A DNA stretch of 64,000 nt from Peteryoungia wuzhouensis (GCF_003205195.1 NZ_QJRY01000001.1:1116001-1180000), one strand, 5' to 3'. Positions 28,272 to 37,313 are shown, counted from the first letter of the stretch. Numbers and translations are program-made. Notes: a model not told the origin generated them from the sequence alone.

Positions 28272-28559
28272 ATGGCCAAGGGATACTGGATCGCCCGCGT
28301 CGATATTCGCGATGCCGAGCGCTACAAGGATTATGTCGCCGCCGCAAAGCCGGCCTTTGAAAAATACGGCGCGACCTTCCTCGCCCGGGGCGGCGCTTAC
28401 ACGCAGCTTGAGGGCCAGGTGCGCGCCCGCAACGTGGTGATCGAGTTCCCGTCGCATCAGGCCGCCGTCGATTGCTACAACTCGCCGGAATACCAGATTG
28501 CCGCGAAAATCCGCCAGGAAGTGGCCGATGCCGAAATGGTGGTCGTCGAAGGCGTCTGA
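28272..28559 (+). CDS. DUF1330 domain protein
   Basis: 95-aa small alpha/beta-barrel protein of the DUF1330 family. The start MAKGYWIARVDIRDAERYKDYV and the middle ARGGAYTQLEG, VIEFPSHQAAVDCYNSPEYQ are typical. Biochemical role is unknown; the fold is dimeric ferredoxin-like. GGGAGG stands 7 nt before the ATG. It lies in line with pyrF and probably shares its transcript. Confidence 0.9.
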   Translation: MAKGYWIARVDIRDAERYKDYVAAAKPAFEKYGATFLARGGAYTQLEGQVRARNVVIEFPSHQAAVDCYNSPEYQIAAKIRQEVADAEMVVVEGV

Positions 28560-28691
28560 TGCTTTTGACCTGAGGCTCTTTGTCCTGCCGGCAAAGGCCT
28601 CATCTGCCCTTTCCCCGGGCAAGCGATTCGGCTAAGAGAGGCGCGATATCATACGCGCCGCGTGCGCCGCACCGTTCAGGGGAGCCCGTCC

Positions 28692-29672
28692 ATGACCTTG
28701 TCCAACCAACCGCCGCTCGTCACCGTCTTCGGGGGCTCGGGTTTCGTCGGACGGCATGTGGTCAGGGCGCTCGCCAAGCGCGGCTATCGTATTCGCGTTG
28801 CCGTGCGCCGTCCGGATCTCGCGGGCTTCCTGCAGCCGCTCGGCAATGTCGGCCAGATCTCCTTCGTCCAGGCCAATCTGCGTTACCGCGCGTCGGTCGA
28901 TGCCGCCGTGCAGGGCGCCGACCATGTCGTCAACTGCGTTGGCATCCTGTTCGAGAGCGGCCGTAATGGCTTTGATGCCGTGCAGGATTTTGGTGCCCGT
29001 GCCGTTGCCGAAGCCGCCCGCTCGGTTGGCGCGACGCTGACCCATATCTCCGCCATCGGCGCCGATGCCAAGTCGGCGTCGGTTTATGCCGCCACCAAGG
29101 GGCGTGCCGAAGCCGCGATCCAGTCGATCCTGCCGGATGCAACGATCCTGCGTCCCTCGATCGTTTTCGGCCCTGAAGACGGTTTCTTCAACAAGTTCGC
29201 CGCCATGGCGCAGATGCTGCCCGTCCTGCCGCTCGTCGGCGGCGGCAAGACGAAGTTCCAGCCTGTTTATGTGGAAGACGTGGCCGAAGTCGTCGCCCGT
29301 GCCGTCGATGGCACGATCACGCGCGGCAAGACCTACGAACTCGGCGGTCGCGACGTCCTGACCTTCAAGCAGTGTCTCGAGACCATGCTTGAAGTCGTTG
29401 GGCGCAAGCGCACGCTCGTTTCCCTGCCATTCGGCATTGCCTCGCTGATCGGCAGCATTGCATCGGCCATCCCGCTGATCACGCCGCCGCTCACGCCCGA
29501 CCAGGTCACACTCCTGAAGAAGGACAATGTGGTCTCGCCAGCCGCCAAGGCTGAGGGTCGCACCCTCGAAGGCCTCGGCATCGAGCCGGTGACCGTGGCT
29601 GCCATCCTGCCGACCTATCTCGTGCAGTACCGCCCGCACGGCCAGTATGCCGGCGCCGGCAAGGCGGCCTGA
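28692..29672 (+). CDS. NDUFA9-like NAD(P)-binding protein (atypical SDR)
   Basis: 326-aa Rossmann protein. VTVFGGSGFVGRHVVRAL is the nucleotide-binding loop, VVNCVGILFES, HISAIGAD and ILRPSIVFGPEDGFFN follow. This matches the NDUFA9/complex-I-assembly branch of atypical short-chain dehydrogenases found in alphaproteobacteria and mitochondria. The active-site Tyr-Lys pair appears as YAATKGRAE. Whether the bacterial protein associates with complex I is unproven. ATG at 28692 follows GGGGAG. A terminator lies about 125 nt after the stop. Confidence 0.85.
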   Translation: MTLSNQPPLVTVFGGSGFVGRHVVRALAKRGYRIRVAVRRPDLAGFLQPLGNVGQISFVQANLRYRASVDAAVQGADHVVNCVGILFESGRNGFDAVQDFGARAVAEAARSVGATLTHISAIGADAKSASVYAATKGRAEAAIQSILPDATILRPSIVFGPEDGFFNKFAAMAQMLPVLPLVGGGKTKFQPVYVEDVAEVVARAVDGTITRGKTYELGGRDVLTFKQCLETMLEVVGRKRTLVSLPFGIASLIGSIASAIPLITPPLTPDQVTLLKKDNVVSPAAKAEGRTLEGLGIEPVTVAAILPTYLVQYRPHGQYAGAGKAA

Positions 29673-29797
29673 CAGGCTTTCCCAGGCGCTGCCTTCTGTG
29701 TCGGAGTTGCACAAAAGACGCAGCTAAAGAAAGACGCATGTTAACCGCGGATAAAGCAAGATCGCCTATTGATGGCCATCACAGCAATGCGTAAAGA

Positions 29798-29826
29798 CTC
29801 GCCCGCAGCGCCGGGCGAGATTTGTT
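29798..29826 (+). terminator. rho-independent terminator
   Basis: Perfect 8-bp stem CTCGCCCG (29798-29805) / CGGGCGAG (29812-29819), 6-nt loop, then ATTTGTT. It probably ends the NDUFA9-like transcript. It also sits about 40 nt before the tiny exported-protein gene, so that gene would need a promoter overlapping it or read-through. Confidence 0.6.
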
Positions 29827-29866
29827 CGCCGGTCATTTGTTTTACGACAGTCTCAAGAGGCATTTC

Positions 29867-30025
29867 ATGGGCAAGTCCATCGCACTGTTCTTTGCATGTG
29901 CGGCATTGGTGATCATCGCCGGCTCCTTCGTGGCGCCGACCACGGTGGCGGCCCGCAAGGGCAATTGCACCCCGGCATACGGGATCGACCCGTGCAGCAC
30001 GGCTTCCATCCCGGCGACGAACTGA
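29867..30025 (+). CDS. small exported protein of unknown function
   Basis: 52-aa ORF. Residues 1-27 (MGKSIALFFACAALVIIAGS, then FVAPTTV) form a signal peptide with cleavage likely at VAA or near it, leaving about 25 residues that contain two cysteines (GNCTPAYGIDPCSTAS) able to form a disulfide. AAGAGG lies 7 nt before the ATG and a strong terminator follows, both of which argue for a real gene. Similar tiny Cys-pair exported peptides are common in rhizobia. No function can be assigned. Confidence 0.6.
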   Translation: MGKSIALFFACAALVIIAGSFVAPTTVAARKGNCTPAYGIDPCSTASIPATN

Positions 30026-30037
30026 TCATGTTTCCAT

Positions 30038-30069
30038 AAAAAAGGGCCGCTTCGAACGGCCCTTTTTTT
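30038..30069. terminator. bidirectional rho-independent terminator
   Basis: AAAAAAGGGCCG, loop CTTCGAA, CGGCCCTTTTTTT: a GC-rich stem flanked by A and T runs on both sides. It serves both the small exported-protein gene (+) and uppP (-). Confidence 0.9.
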
Positions 30070-30087
30070 CGCGCAGCCCTGGCGGGA

Positions 30088-30894
30088 TCACCCCACCAGC
30101 AAAAGGGCGACGAGGCCGATTGCACCGACCGCAATCCGCCAGTAGGCGAACGGCGCATAACCGCGCCGCGAGATGAAATCCAGCAGAGACCTGACCACAA
30201 AGATCGCCGAGACGAAGGCAGCGATGAAGCCGATGGCGATGATCGCGCCGTCGTTGAAGCTCAACGCATCACGGTTCTTGTAGAGATCGAGCGCGAAGGC
30301 GCCGACCATGGTCGGCATGGCCAGGAAAAACGAGAATTCCGCGGCCGAGCGCTTGTCGGCGCCAAGCAGCAGAGCACCGACAATTGTGGCGCCCGAGCGC
30401 GAGGTGCCGGGGATCATCGCCAGGCACTGGAAGAAGCCGATCTTCAGCGCCAGCGACAGCGGATATTCGGTCACGTCGTGATAACGAGGCGTGAGCGGCT
30501 TGCGGTCGATCCAGAGCAGCACGAAACCGCCGAGGATCAGAACGACACAGATCAGCATCGGCGTTTCAAACAAAACGGTCTTGATGAAATCATGGGCGAT
30601 CGCGCCGATCACAGCGGCTGGCAGGAAGCCGACGAGCACGGCGCCGACGAAGCGGCGGCTGGCAGCACTTGTGGGCAACGACAGGGCGATCTGCAGAAGC
30701 TTGGTGAAATAGACACTCAGGATGGCGAGGATCGCGCCCAGCTGGATCAGCACCGCAAAGGTGTTGCCCGGCGACTTGAAACCGAGAAAATGACCGGCGA
30801 GCAGGACATGCGCCGTCGACGACACCGGGATGAACTCGGTCAAGCCCTCGATGAGGCCGAGCACCAGCGCGCTGATAATTGATTGATCTTCCAT
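30088..30894 (-). CDS. uppP: undecaprenyl-diphosphatase
   Basis: 268-aa integral membrane enzyme that dephosphorylates undecaprenyl pyrophosphate, recycling the lipid carrier for peptidoglycan and surface glycans and giving some bacitracin resistance. The two catalytic motifs are [20 protein letters not shown] near the N-terminus and [17 protein letters not shown] past the middle, with Glu, His and Arg residues in place. About eight helices. Divergent from the fzlA-like gene. Confidence 0.95.
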   Translation of the reverse strand: MEDQSIISALVLGLIEGLTEFIPVSSTAHVLLAGHFLGFKSPGNTFAVLIQLGAILAILSVYFTKLLQIALSLPTSAASRRFVGAVLVGFLPAAVIGAIAHDFIKTVLFETPMLICVVLILGGFVLLWIDRKPLTPRYHDVTEYPLSLALKIGFFQCLAMIPGTSRSGATIVGALLLGADKRSAAEFSFFLAMPTMVGAFALDLYKNRDALSFNDGAIIAIGFIAAFVSAIFVVRSLLDFISRRGYAPFAYWRIAVGAIGLVALLLVG

Positions 30895-31039
30895 GAGGTC
30901 TCCGTCGGGGGGGAAGGCTGTCAGTGATTTGCTTGTATTGCATTAACCAAGCACCTATAGCTTGGAAGCCGAGATCATGACCAGTCGCCTCTGATGGCGC
31001 GGTTTGGCACTTTTAAAAAATCCGAGAATCCGAGTCACA

Positions 31040-31732
31040 ATGCCGACCCTGTATCATCATTCGATGTCCACCGCGTCCCGTTTCATCCGTCTGGTGCTCG
31101 CCGAATACGGCTTCCAGGTGGATCTGGTGGAAGAACAGACCTGGGAGAAACGCAAGGAATTCCTGGCGTTCAATCCCGCCGGCACCCTGCCCGTCTATGT
31201 CGACGACAATATGCGGGCGCTGTGTGGCCCCATCGTGATTTCCGAATTCATCGACGAGACGCATGGCGTGTTGAAGCGGGATAGACGGCTGTTTGCCGAA
31301 GATCCTTTCCAGCGGGCCGAGATCCGCCGTCTGGTCGAGTGGTTCCTGCAAAAGATGGAGCAGGATGTCACGAAACCGCTGGTGCGCGAGCGGGTGCACA
31401 AGCTGCTGATCCCCAATGGCCTGGGCGGCGGCGCTCCCGATTCCAAGGTGCTTCGCACCGCGCGTGGCAATATCCGCCACCACATGAAGTATCTCACCTG
31501 GCTCTCCGGCTCGCGCCAGTGGGTGGCCGGCGAACGTTTGAGCTACGGCGACCTGTCGGCAGCGGCTGCCGTTTCGGTGCTCGATTATCTCGGCGAGATC
31601 GACTGGAACGAGTTCTCGGTCGCCAAGGAATGGTACCAGCGGATCAAATCGCGCCCCTCCTTCCGCCCGCTCCTGACCGAACGCGTGCGCGGCATCACGC
31701 CGGTCTCGCATTACGCCGATCTCGACTTCTGA
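31040..31732 (+). CDS. fzlA: glutathione S-transferase-like protein, probable FtsZ-binding FzlA
   Basis: 230-aa GST-fold protein. The N-terminal thioredoxin-like domain reads MPTLYHHSMSTASRFIRLVL and NPAGTLPVYVDD, and the helical domain ends with WYQRIKSRPSFRPLL. The C-terminus is HYADLDF. The family length (230 aa) and this C-terminal tail are what I recall of FzlA, the alphaproteobacterial FtsZ-binding GST homologue that links constriction to septal wall synthesis. The location between uppP and queG fits an essential conserved gene. ATG at 31040 is chosen because upstream residues are not of GST type. If not FzlA, it is a GST of unknown substrate. Confidence 0.7.
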   Translation: MPTLYHHSMSTASRFIRLVLAEYGFQVDLVEEQTWEKRKEFLAFNPAGTLPVYVDDNMRALCGPIVISEFIDETHGVLKRDRRLFAEDPFQRAEIRRLVEWFLQKMEQDVTKPLVRERVHKLLIPNGLGGGAPDSKVLRTARGNIRHHMKYLTWLSGSRQWVAGERLSYGDLSAAAAVSVLDYLGEIDWNEFSVAKEWYQRIKSRPSFRPLLTERVRGITPVSHYADLDF

Positions 31733-31743
31733 CGGCCAGCCCG

Positions 31744-32898
31744 ATGGACGAGCCGCAGAGCGATCCGAAGATCAGGAAGCGGCGGGAAGACCTGACGCGC
31801 TTCCTGCGCGGGGAAGCGCTCGCACAAGGGTTTGATGTCTGTCGCGTTACCCTGCCCGACAGCATTCCGGAGGCGCCGGGGCGTCTTGCCGCTTTTGTCG
31901 AGGCCGGTCGGCACGGCACCATGGCCTGGATGGAAGAGACCCTGGAGAGGCGCGGCGATCCGCGCGTGCTCTGGTCGGACGTGCGCTCCATCGTGATGTT
32001 CGGGATGAATTACGGTCCGGACGCGGATCCGCGCCTCTTGCAGGCAGAGCCGGACAAGGCCGCCATCTCCGTTTATGCCCGAAACCGCGACTATCACGAC
32101 GTGATCAAGGGGAGGCTGAAGGAGATCGCGACGCGCTTTGCCGCGCGCGCCGGCGCCGATGTGAAGGTCTTTGTCGATACGGCGCCTGTCATGGAAAAAC
32201 CGCTCGCGGCGGCAGCCGGGCTCGGCTGGCAGGGCAAACACACCAATCTGGTCAGTCGCGACTTCGGCTCCTGGCTGTTTCTCGGCAGCCTGTTCACCAC
32301 TGAAGATCTTGAGATCGATCAGCCGGAACGCGATCATTGCGGCTCCTGCCGCGCCTGTCTCGACGCCTGTCCGACGGATGCCTTCCCGGCGCCTTACCAG
32401 ATCGATGCGCGACGCTGCATTTCCTATCTCACCATCGAGCACAAAGGGCGGATCGACCCTCAGCTTCGCCCCGCCTTCGGCAACCGGATCTATGGCTGCG
32501 ACGACTGTCTGGCCGCCTGTCCGTGGAACAAGTTCGCGGCGAGCGCCCGCGAGATGAAGCTCAAGGCGCGCGATGATCTGAAAGCGCCCGAGATCGCCTT
32601 CTTCCTGACGCTGGACGATGCCGACTTCCGCACCTACTTTAGCGGCTCGCCCGTAAAGCGCATCGGGCGCGACCGCTTCGTGCGCAACGTCCTGATTGCA
32701 GCGGGCAATTCCAGGTCGGTCAAGCTGGCGCCGGCCTGCGAGGCGCTTCTCGACGATACTTCCGCCGATGTGCGCGGCATGGCCGTCTGGGCGCTGTCGC
32801 GGCTTTTGCCGAGCCTGGACTTCCTGGCCTTGCGGACGGCGCGCATGGGGCAAGAACCGGATGAAACGGTCCGGCTGGAATGGATGATGGAGAGCTGA
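31744..32898 (+). CDS. queG: epoxyqueuosine reductase
   Basis: Cobalamin- and iron-sulfur-dependent enzyme performing the last step of queuosine synthesis in tRNA. 384 aa. Two 4Fe-4S motifs are clear: CGSCRACLDACPTDAF and CDDCLAACPWN. The cobalamin domain has DTAPVMEKPLAAAAGLGWQGKHTNL. The C-terminal part ends in a short HEAT-like repeat (SADVRGMAVWALSRL). ATG at 31744 is 12 bp after the fzlA-like stop. The long frame reading upstream inside the GST gene is a shadow. Confidence 0.95.
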   Translation: MDEPQSDPKIRKRREDLTRFLRGEALAQGFDVCRVTLPDSIPEAPGRLAAFVEAGRHGTMAWMEETLERRGDPRVLWSDVRSIVMFGMNYGPDADPRLLQAEPDKAAISVYARNRDYHDVIKGRLKEIATRFAARAGADVKVFVDTAPVMEKPLAAAAGLGWQGKHTNLVSRDFGSWLFLGSLFTTEDLEIDQPERDHCGSCRACLDACPTDAFPAPYQIDARRCISYLTIEHKGRIDPQLRPAFGNRIYGCDDCLAACPWNKFAASAREMKLKARDDLKAPEIAFFLTLDDADFRTYFSGSPVKRIGRDRFVRNVLIAAGNSRSVKLAPACEALLDDTSADVRGMAVWALSRLLPSLDFLALRTARMGQEPDETVRLEWMMES

Positions 32899-32901
32899 CG
32901 C

Positions 32902-33783
32902 ATGCGTGTGATGATTTTCGGAGCCGGTTATTCGGGCAAGGCGATCGGCCGGCTGTTGAGCGGCCAGGGTGCCTCTGTCGCCGGCACCACACGCAGCGCC
33001 GAAAAAGGGGCCGCCCTTGAGGCCGCCGGCATCGAGCCTTTCGTCTTTGACGGTTCCAGCCTGACGCCGGAGTTCGAAGCCGCATTGAAAGACGTCACGC
33101 ATCTCGTCCAGTCGATCGCGCCGGGCGCGGATGGCGATCCGCTGGTCCGGCTGTTCGGTGGCCAGGGCCTGAAGTCCGTGATGCCGAAGCTGGAATGGGT
33201 CTGCTATCTCTCGACCGTCGGGGTTTATGGCGACCATCAGGGCGCCTGGGTGGACGAGACATCCGAGCTGAAACCGGTTTCGGTGCGCTCGGTGGAGCGC
33301 GTGGAGGCGGAAGAGGCCTGGCAGAGGCTGGCTGCAGCCGAAGGCATCCCGCTTGCCATCCTCCGGCTCTCCGGCATCTACGGGCCGGGCCGCAACACCT
33401 TCATGAACCTTGCCAACGGCACCGCTCGACGGCTGGTGAAGAAGGACCAGGTGTTCAACCGCATCCGGGTGGAAGACATAGCCGAGGCGACCGCTTTCCT
33501 GGCCGGGCCACGGACGGGTGGCGTGTTCAACGTCACGGACGACGAGCCCTCTCCGCCACAGGACGTGGTGACCGAGGCCGCGCGGTTGATGGGTATGGAT
33601 GCGCCGCCCGAACAGCCCTTCGAAACGGCCGATCTGACGCCAATGGCGCGCTCCTTCTACGGCGAGAACAAGCGTGTTTCGAACGCCAAGATCAAGGCAC
33701 TCGGATTCAACTTCAGGTACCAGAACTACCATATGTCTCTGGCGGAATTACTTGGCTCCGGACGGTGGAACCAAAAGGCCTGA
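32902..33783 (+). CDS. SDR family NAD-dependent epimerase/dehydratase-like protein
   Basis: 293-aa atypical extended SDR of the YeeZ type. The loop is MIFGAGYSGKAIGRLL, with WVCYLSTVGVYGDHQGAWVDE replacing the classic YxxxK site, and AILRLSGIYGPGRNTF and FNRIRVEDIAEA following. Substrate is unknown. It starts three bases after the queG stop, making a fzlA-queG-SDR operon. Confidence 0.88.
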   Translation: MRVMIFGAGYSGKAIGRLLSGQGASVAGTTRSAEKGAALEAAGIEPFVFDGSSLTPEFEAALKDVTHLVQSIAPGADGDPLVRLFGGQGLKSVMPKLEWVCYLSTVGVYGDHQGAWVDETSELKPVSVRSVERVEAEEAWQRLAAAEGIPLAILRLSGIYGPGRNTFMNLANGTARRLVKKDQVFNRIRVEDIAEATAFLAGPRTGGVFNVTDDEPSPPQDVVTEAARLMGMDAPPEQPFETADLTPMARSFYGENKRVSNAKIKALGFNFRYQNYHMSLAELLGSGRWNQKA

Positions 33784-34152
33784 AAGCCGTTTTTCCAGGT
33801 CGAACTTTGCGTGAAGACTGGCAAAAATGGCCGAAAGGCAGGGCCTCGGCCCCTTCCGCACCACAATTTGGGCAGCAAATATGACCGCTGTGGAAAATTT
33901 TTCTTTCTCGATTCCGTGAACGGCGCATCCCGGACTCGGGCTGGATTTTCATTCCGCGTTTACGACTGGAATCAAACAATTTTTCTGAATTCTTTACCAT
34001 TCATTAAGGTAAAGACACCCAATCCGACCATCACGAATGTTACATTGTGAAATAGTTCGTGATTGCCAATTGGCACTTTTTTGCCACTTTTGACCCTGCC
34101 TAGCCTCAGACACGCAAAAAACACCTCGTGTCAACGACTAGGGAAATGTAAC
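33784..34152. other. 369-bp AT-rich region without a gene, upstream of the RlpA-like gene
   Basis: No plausible ORF of its own. It contains an interrupted inverted repeat CTTTACC (33992-33998) / GGTAAAG (34008-34014) with a 9-bp spacer, and a 12-bp palindrome TGCCAATTGGCA (34064-34075) followed by CTTTTTT. AT content rises sharply compared with flanking genes, so it likely holds the promoter and control region of the RlpA-like gene. No transcription factor can be named with confidence. Confidence 0.5.
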
Positions 34153-34515
34153 TTGACGATCAGCTGCCGCTCTATTTTCACCGCTGCAACTATTGCTGCA
34201 CTCTGTGCTTTCGCGCCCCACAGTGCAAATGCCAAGTCCTCCTGCGGTGGCGCCTCGTGGTACGCCCTGCATTCGAAGACAGCTTCCGGTGAACGTATGA
34301 ACCCGGCCAAGATGACGGCAGCCCACAAGAGCCTGCCGTTCGGAACCAAGGTCAAGGTTACCAATGCCCGCAGCGGCCAGAGCGTGGTTGTCCGCATCAA
34401 CGATCGCGGACCCTTCATTCGCGGCCGCGTGCTCGATCTCTCCAAGGCTGCAGCCCAGAACATCGGCATGGTTCGTTCCGGCCACGCCAAGGTCTGCTAC
34501 GAGATCATCGGCTGA
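34153..34515 (+). CDS. short RlpA-like double-psi beta-barrel protein
   Basis: 120-aa exported protein. The signal peptide runs from the TTG start through [19 protein letters not shown], and the mature part is one RlpA/DPBB domain: [60 protein letters not shown]. The catalytic Asp of DRGPF is present, so it may be a lytic transglycosylase acting on naked glycan. No SPOR domain or lipobox is present, unlike full-length RlpA. TTG at 34153 is preferred because GGGA precedes it and it starts the signal peptide; the ATG at 34063 would put 30 polar residues in front. Confidence 0.82.
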   Translation: MTISCRSIFTAATIAALCAFAPHSANAKSSCGGASWYALHSKTASGERMNPAKMTAAHKSLPFGTKVKVTNARSGQSVVVRINDRGPFIRGRVLDLSKAAAQNIGMVRSGHAKVCYEIIG

Positions 34516-34619
34516 TCTCTCCACCCGTCCGGACGGCGCTTACGGTCGAACGTGGTTAGGCGCTTGCTCTTGCACCAGACAGCCGTTACCACGCTCTCTT
34601 CTTTCAAAGGAGAATGACC

Positions 34620-35906
34620 ATGCGTCTGGGCGGCCGTCTTGCCGGTGCGATCGAAGTCTTGGATGATATCGAGACCCGTCGCCGTCCCGTTGCCGATGCC
34701 CTCAAGGATTGGGGGCTGGCCCATCGCTTCGCCGGATCCGGCGACCGCGCCGCGATCGGCAATATCGTCTATGACGCGCTTCGCATGAAGCTCTCCCACA
34801 CCTGGCTGATGGATGACGACAGCGCGCAGGCCCTGGGCTGGGCCGTTCTCCTGCGCCAGTGGGGCATGGAACTCGATGCGCTCACCGCCGGCTTCGAAGG
34901 CGACAACTTTGCTCCGGCCCCTCTTTCCGCCCAGCAGATCGAAGCCTTTTCCTCCCGCGATCTCTCGACTGCTCCGCTGCATATCCAGGGCGATATCCCG
35001 GATTGGGTCCAGCCCGCCTTCGAGGAAGCCTTCGGCGACGACTGGCTTGCGGAAGCCAAGGCACTTGCCACCCGCCCGACACTCGATCTGCGCGTCAACA
35101 CCCTGAAGGCAAACCGCGAGAAGGTGCTGAAGGCGCTGGACCGCGCCGGCGCCCAGGCCTCGCCGATTGCCCGTTTCGGCATGCGCGTGCCGGCCGGCGA
35201 AGGGCCGTCGCGCCTCCCGAACGTCACGGCAGAACTCAGCTTCCAGAAGGGCTGGTTCGAGGTGCAGGACGAGGGTTCGCAGATCGTCGCCGATCTCGTC
35301 GATCCGCGCGAGGGCCAGCAGGTCCTCGACTTCTGCGCCGGCGGCGGCGGCAAGACGCTGGCCATGGCAGCGGCCATGAACAACAAGGGCCAAGTGCATG
35401 CCTATGACGCCGACCGCAAGCGACTGGCGCCGATCATCGAGCGGCTGAAGCGCGCCGGTACGCATAACGTCCAGGTGCATGACAGCGCCAAGGCGCTGGA
35501 GAGCCTGAAGGAACGCTTCGACCACGTGCTGGTCGACGCGCCTTGCACCGGCACCGGCACCTGGCGCCGTCGCCCCGACACCAAGTGGCGGCTGACCGAT
35601 CGCAATCTGCAGGAGCGGGTGTCGCAGCAGGACGAGGCGCTGACGGCGGCATCCGCCTTCGTCAAGCCCGGCGGCTCGCTGGTTTATGTGACGTGCTCCG
35701 TCCTGCCCGATGAAAACGATCGGCAGGTTCGGGCCTTTTGCGAAAAGAACCCGGCCTTCGAGATCGTGCCTGTGCTCGATGACTGGAAACGGCTGTTTGG
35801 CGCATCTGCACCCGTGCCGCGTTCGGCCGATAGCAGGACGCTGACGCTCAGCCCGGCCAGCATGGATACGGACGGCTTCTTCTTCTGCCGCATGCGGCGC
35901 AAGTAA
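34620..35906 (+). CDS. RsmB/NOP family RNA C5-cytosine methyltransferase
   Basis: 428-aa RCMT-type methyltransferase. The N-terminal NusB-like helical region is followed by the SAM-binding core: VLDFCAGGGGKTLAMAA, DAPCTGTGTWRRRPD and YVTCSVLPDEN with both catalytic cysteines. This is the general RsmB pattern (m5C967 in 16S rRNA); a tRNA target cannot be excluded. ATG at 34620 lies 7 nt after AAGGAG; the ATG at 34614 is one base from it. Confidence 0.9.
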   Translation: MRLGGRLAGAIEVLDDIETRRRPVADALKDWGLAHRFAGSGDRAAIGNIVYDALRMKLSHTWLMDDDSAQALGWAVLLRQWGMELDALTAGFEGDNFAPAPLSAQQIEAFSSRDLSTAPLHIQGDIPDWVQPAFEEAFGDDWLAEAKALATRPTLDLRVNTLKANREKVLKALDRAGAQASPIARFGMRVPAGEGPSRLPNVTAELSFQKGWFEVQDEGSQIVADLVDPREGQQVLDFCAGGGGKTLAMAAAMNNKGQVHAYDADRKRLAPIIERLKRAGTHNVQVHDSAKALESLKERFDHVLVDAPCTGTGTWRRRPDTKWRLTDRNLQERVSQQDEALTAASAFVKPGGSLVYVTCSVLPDENDRQVRAFCEKNPAFEIVPVLDDWKRLFGASAPVPRSADSRTLTLSPASMDTDGFFFCRMRRK

Positions 35907-36032
35907 CCCCTGCAACGGGCTCAAGGATTGTTCTCTTTCTTATACTCGACTGTTTGACACCAGTTTGATTTTCAGCCAAGACATGGCGTCCGTTCAAAGA
36001 GTGGCGCCGTGTCGGTGCCGAAGGGAGACACC

Positions 36033-37313
36033 ATGATCCGGAAAACCGTCATCGGCGCATCTTTTGCGCTCCTGGCTTCGTCGGCTGCGATGTTCGCCGG
36101 GCCGGCCTTTGCCGCCCCGTCTGCCAAAGAGGTTCTGGTGCACTACACCGATCTCGCGGAGGCGAAATTCCAGGATGCGCTCACCACCGCCAAGGCTCTG
36201 GATGCCGCCATCGACGCGCTGATCGCCAAGCCGAGCGACGAGACGCTGAAGGCTGCGCGCGCCGCCTGGATCGCGGCTCGCCCGTCCTATCAGCAATCGG
36301 AAGTCTACCGCTTCGGCAACCCGATCGTCGACGAATGGGAAGGCAAGGTGAATGCCTGGCCGCTCGATGAAGGCCTGATCGACTATGTCGATGCCGCCTA
36401 CGGCACCGAAAGCGACGGCAATTCGCTTTATGTGGCGAATGTCATCGCCAACCCGAAGATCAAGATCAACGGTGAAGAGATCGACGCCTCGAAGATCACG
36501 CCCGATTTCCTCGCCAACACGCTGCATGAGGCCGGCGACGTCGAAGCCAATGTCGCGACCGGCTATCACGCCATCGAATTCCTGCTCTGGGGTCAGGACC
36601 TGAATGGCACCGGTCCCGGCGCCGGCAACCGCCCCTATACGGATTACGACAAGGCCAATTGCACCAACGGCAATTGCGATCGCCGCGCCGACTATCTGAA
36701 GTCCGCCTCGACGCTGCTCGTGCAGGATCTGCAGGAAATGGTCGATGCCTGGGCGCCGGAAGGCGACGCCACGAAGAACGTGCTTGCCGACGAGAAGAAG
36801 GGTCTGTCGATCATTCTGACCGGCATGGGCTCGCTCTCCTATGGTGAACTCGCCGGCGAGCGCATGAAGCTCGGCGTGTTGCTGCATGACCCGGAAGAAG
36901 AGCATGACTGCTTCTCCGACAACACGCACAATTCGCATCTGAACGACGCCATCGGCATCGCCTCGGCCTATCTCGGCGATTACACCCGCGCCGACGGCAC
37001 CAAGCTCACCGGCCCGTCGCTCTCGGAACTGGTTGCCGCCAAGGATCCGGCGCTCGATGCCGAGATGAAGGCGAAGCTTGCAAAGACGCTGGACGCCATG
37101 AACGCCATGGCCAAGCGCGCCGAGACCAAGGAGGCCTATGACCAGATGATCGGCGAAGGCAATGCCGAGGGCAATGCCACCGTGCAGGCCGCCATCGACG
37201 GGCTGATCGACCAGACCCAGACCATCCAGCGCGTCATTGCGTCGCTGGATCTCGGCACGATCGAGCTTGAAGGCTCCGACAGCCTTGATAATCCTGGCGC
37301 CGTGTTCCAGTAA
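36033..37313 (+). CDS. imelysin family periplasmic protein
   Basis: 426-aa exported protein. The signal peptide MIRKTVIGASFALLASSAAM is followed by a cleavage near AFAA. The imelysin GxHxxE motif is present as ATGYHAIEFLLWGQD. Imelysin/IrpA proteins are linked to iron: they lie in iron-repressed operons and bind or move iron in the periplasm, although the old name implies a peptidase. First gene of a four-gene operon. ATG at 36033 follows GGGAG at 6 nt. I found no clear RirA, Irr or Fur box in the 126 bp before it. Confidence 0.88.
   Translation: MIRKTVIGASFALLASSAAMFAGPAFAAPSAKEVLVHYTDLAEAKFQDALTTAKALDAAIDALIAKPSDETLKAARAAWIAARPSYQQSEVYRFGNPIVDEWEGKVNAWPLDEGLIDYVDAAYGTESDGNSLYVANVIANPKIKINGEEIDASKITPDFLANTLHEAGDVEANVATGYHAIEFLLWGQDLNGTGPGAGNRPYTDYDKANCTNGNCDRRADYLKSASTLLVQDLQEMVDAWAPEGDATKNVLADEKKGLSIILTGMGSLSYGELAGERMKLGVLLHDPEEEHDCFSDNTHNSHLNDAIGIASAYLGDYTRADGTKLTGPSLSELVAAKDPALDAEMKAKLAKTLDAMNAMAKRAETKEAYDQMIGEGNAEGNATVQAAIDGLIDQTQTIQRVIASLDLGTIELEGSDSLDNPGAVFQ

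Noticed and set aside
31711..33732. 673-aa minus-strand ORF opposite queG and the SDR gene
   Set aside because: Covers two genes with clear cofactor motifs; no motif of its own.
33992..34014. CtrA-like site in TTTACCATTCATTAAGG
   Set aside because: The two half-sites do not match TTAA-N7-TTAA in sequence or spacing; only the inverted repeat itself is solid.
34071..34086. Sigma-54 promoter look-alike TGGCAC then TTGCC
   Set aside because: The GG to GC distance is one base shorter than the strict -24/-12 spacing, and no enhancer-binding regulator is nearby.
35907..36032. Iron-box search before the imelysin operon
   Set aside because: TTTGACACCAGTTTGA looks faintly repetitive but does not fit RirA, Irr or Fur consensus well enough to list as a site.
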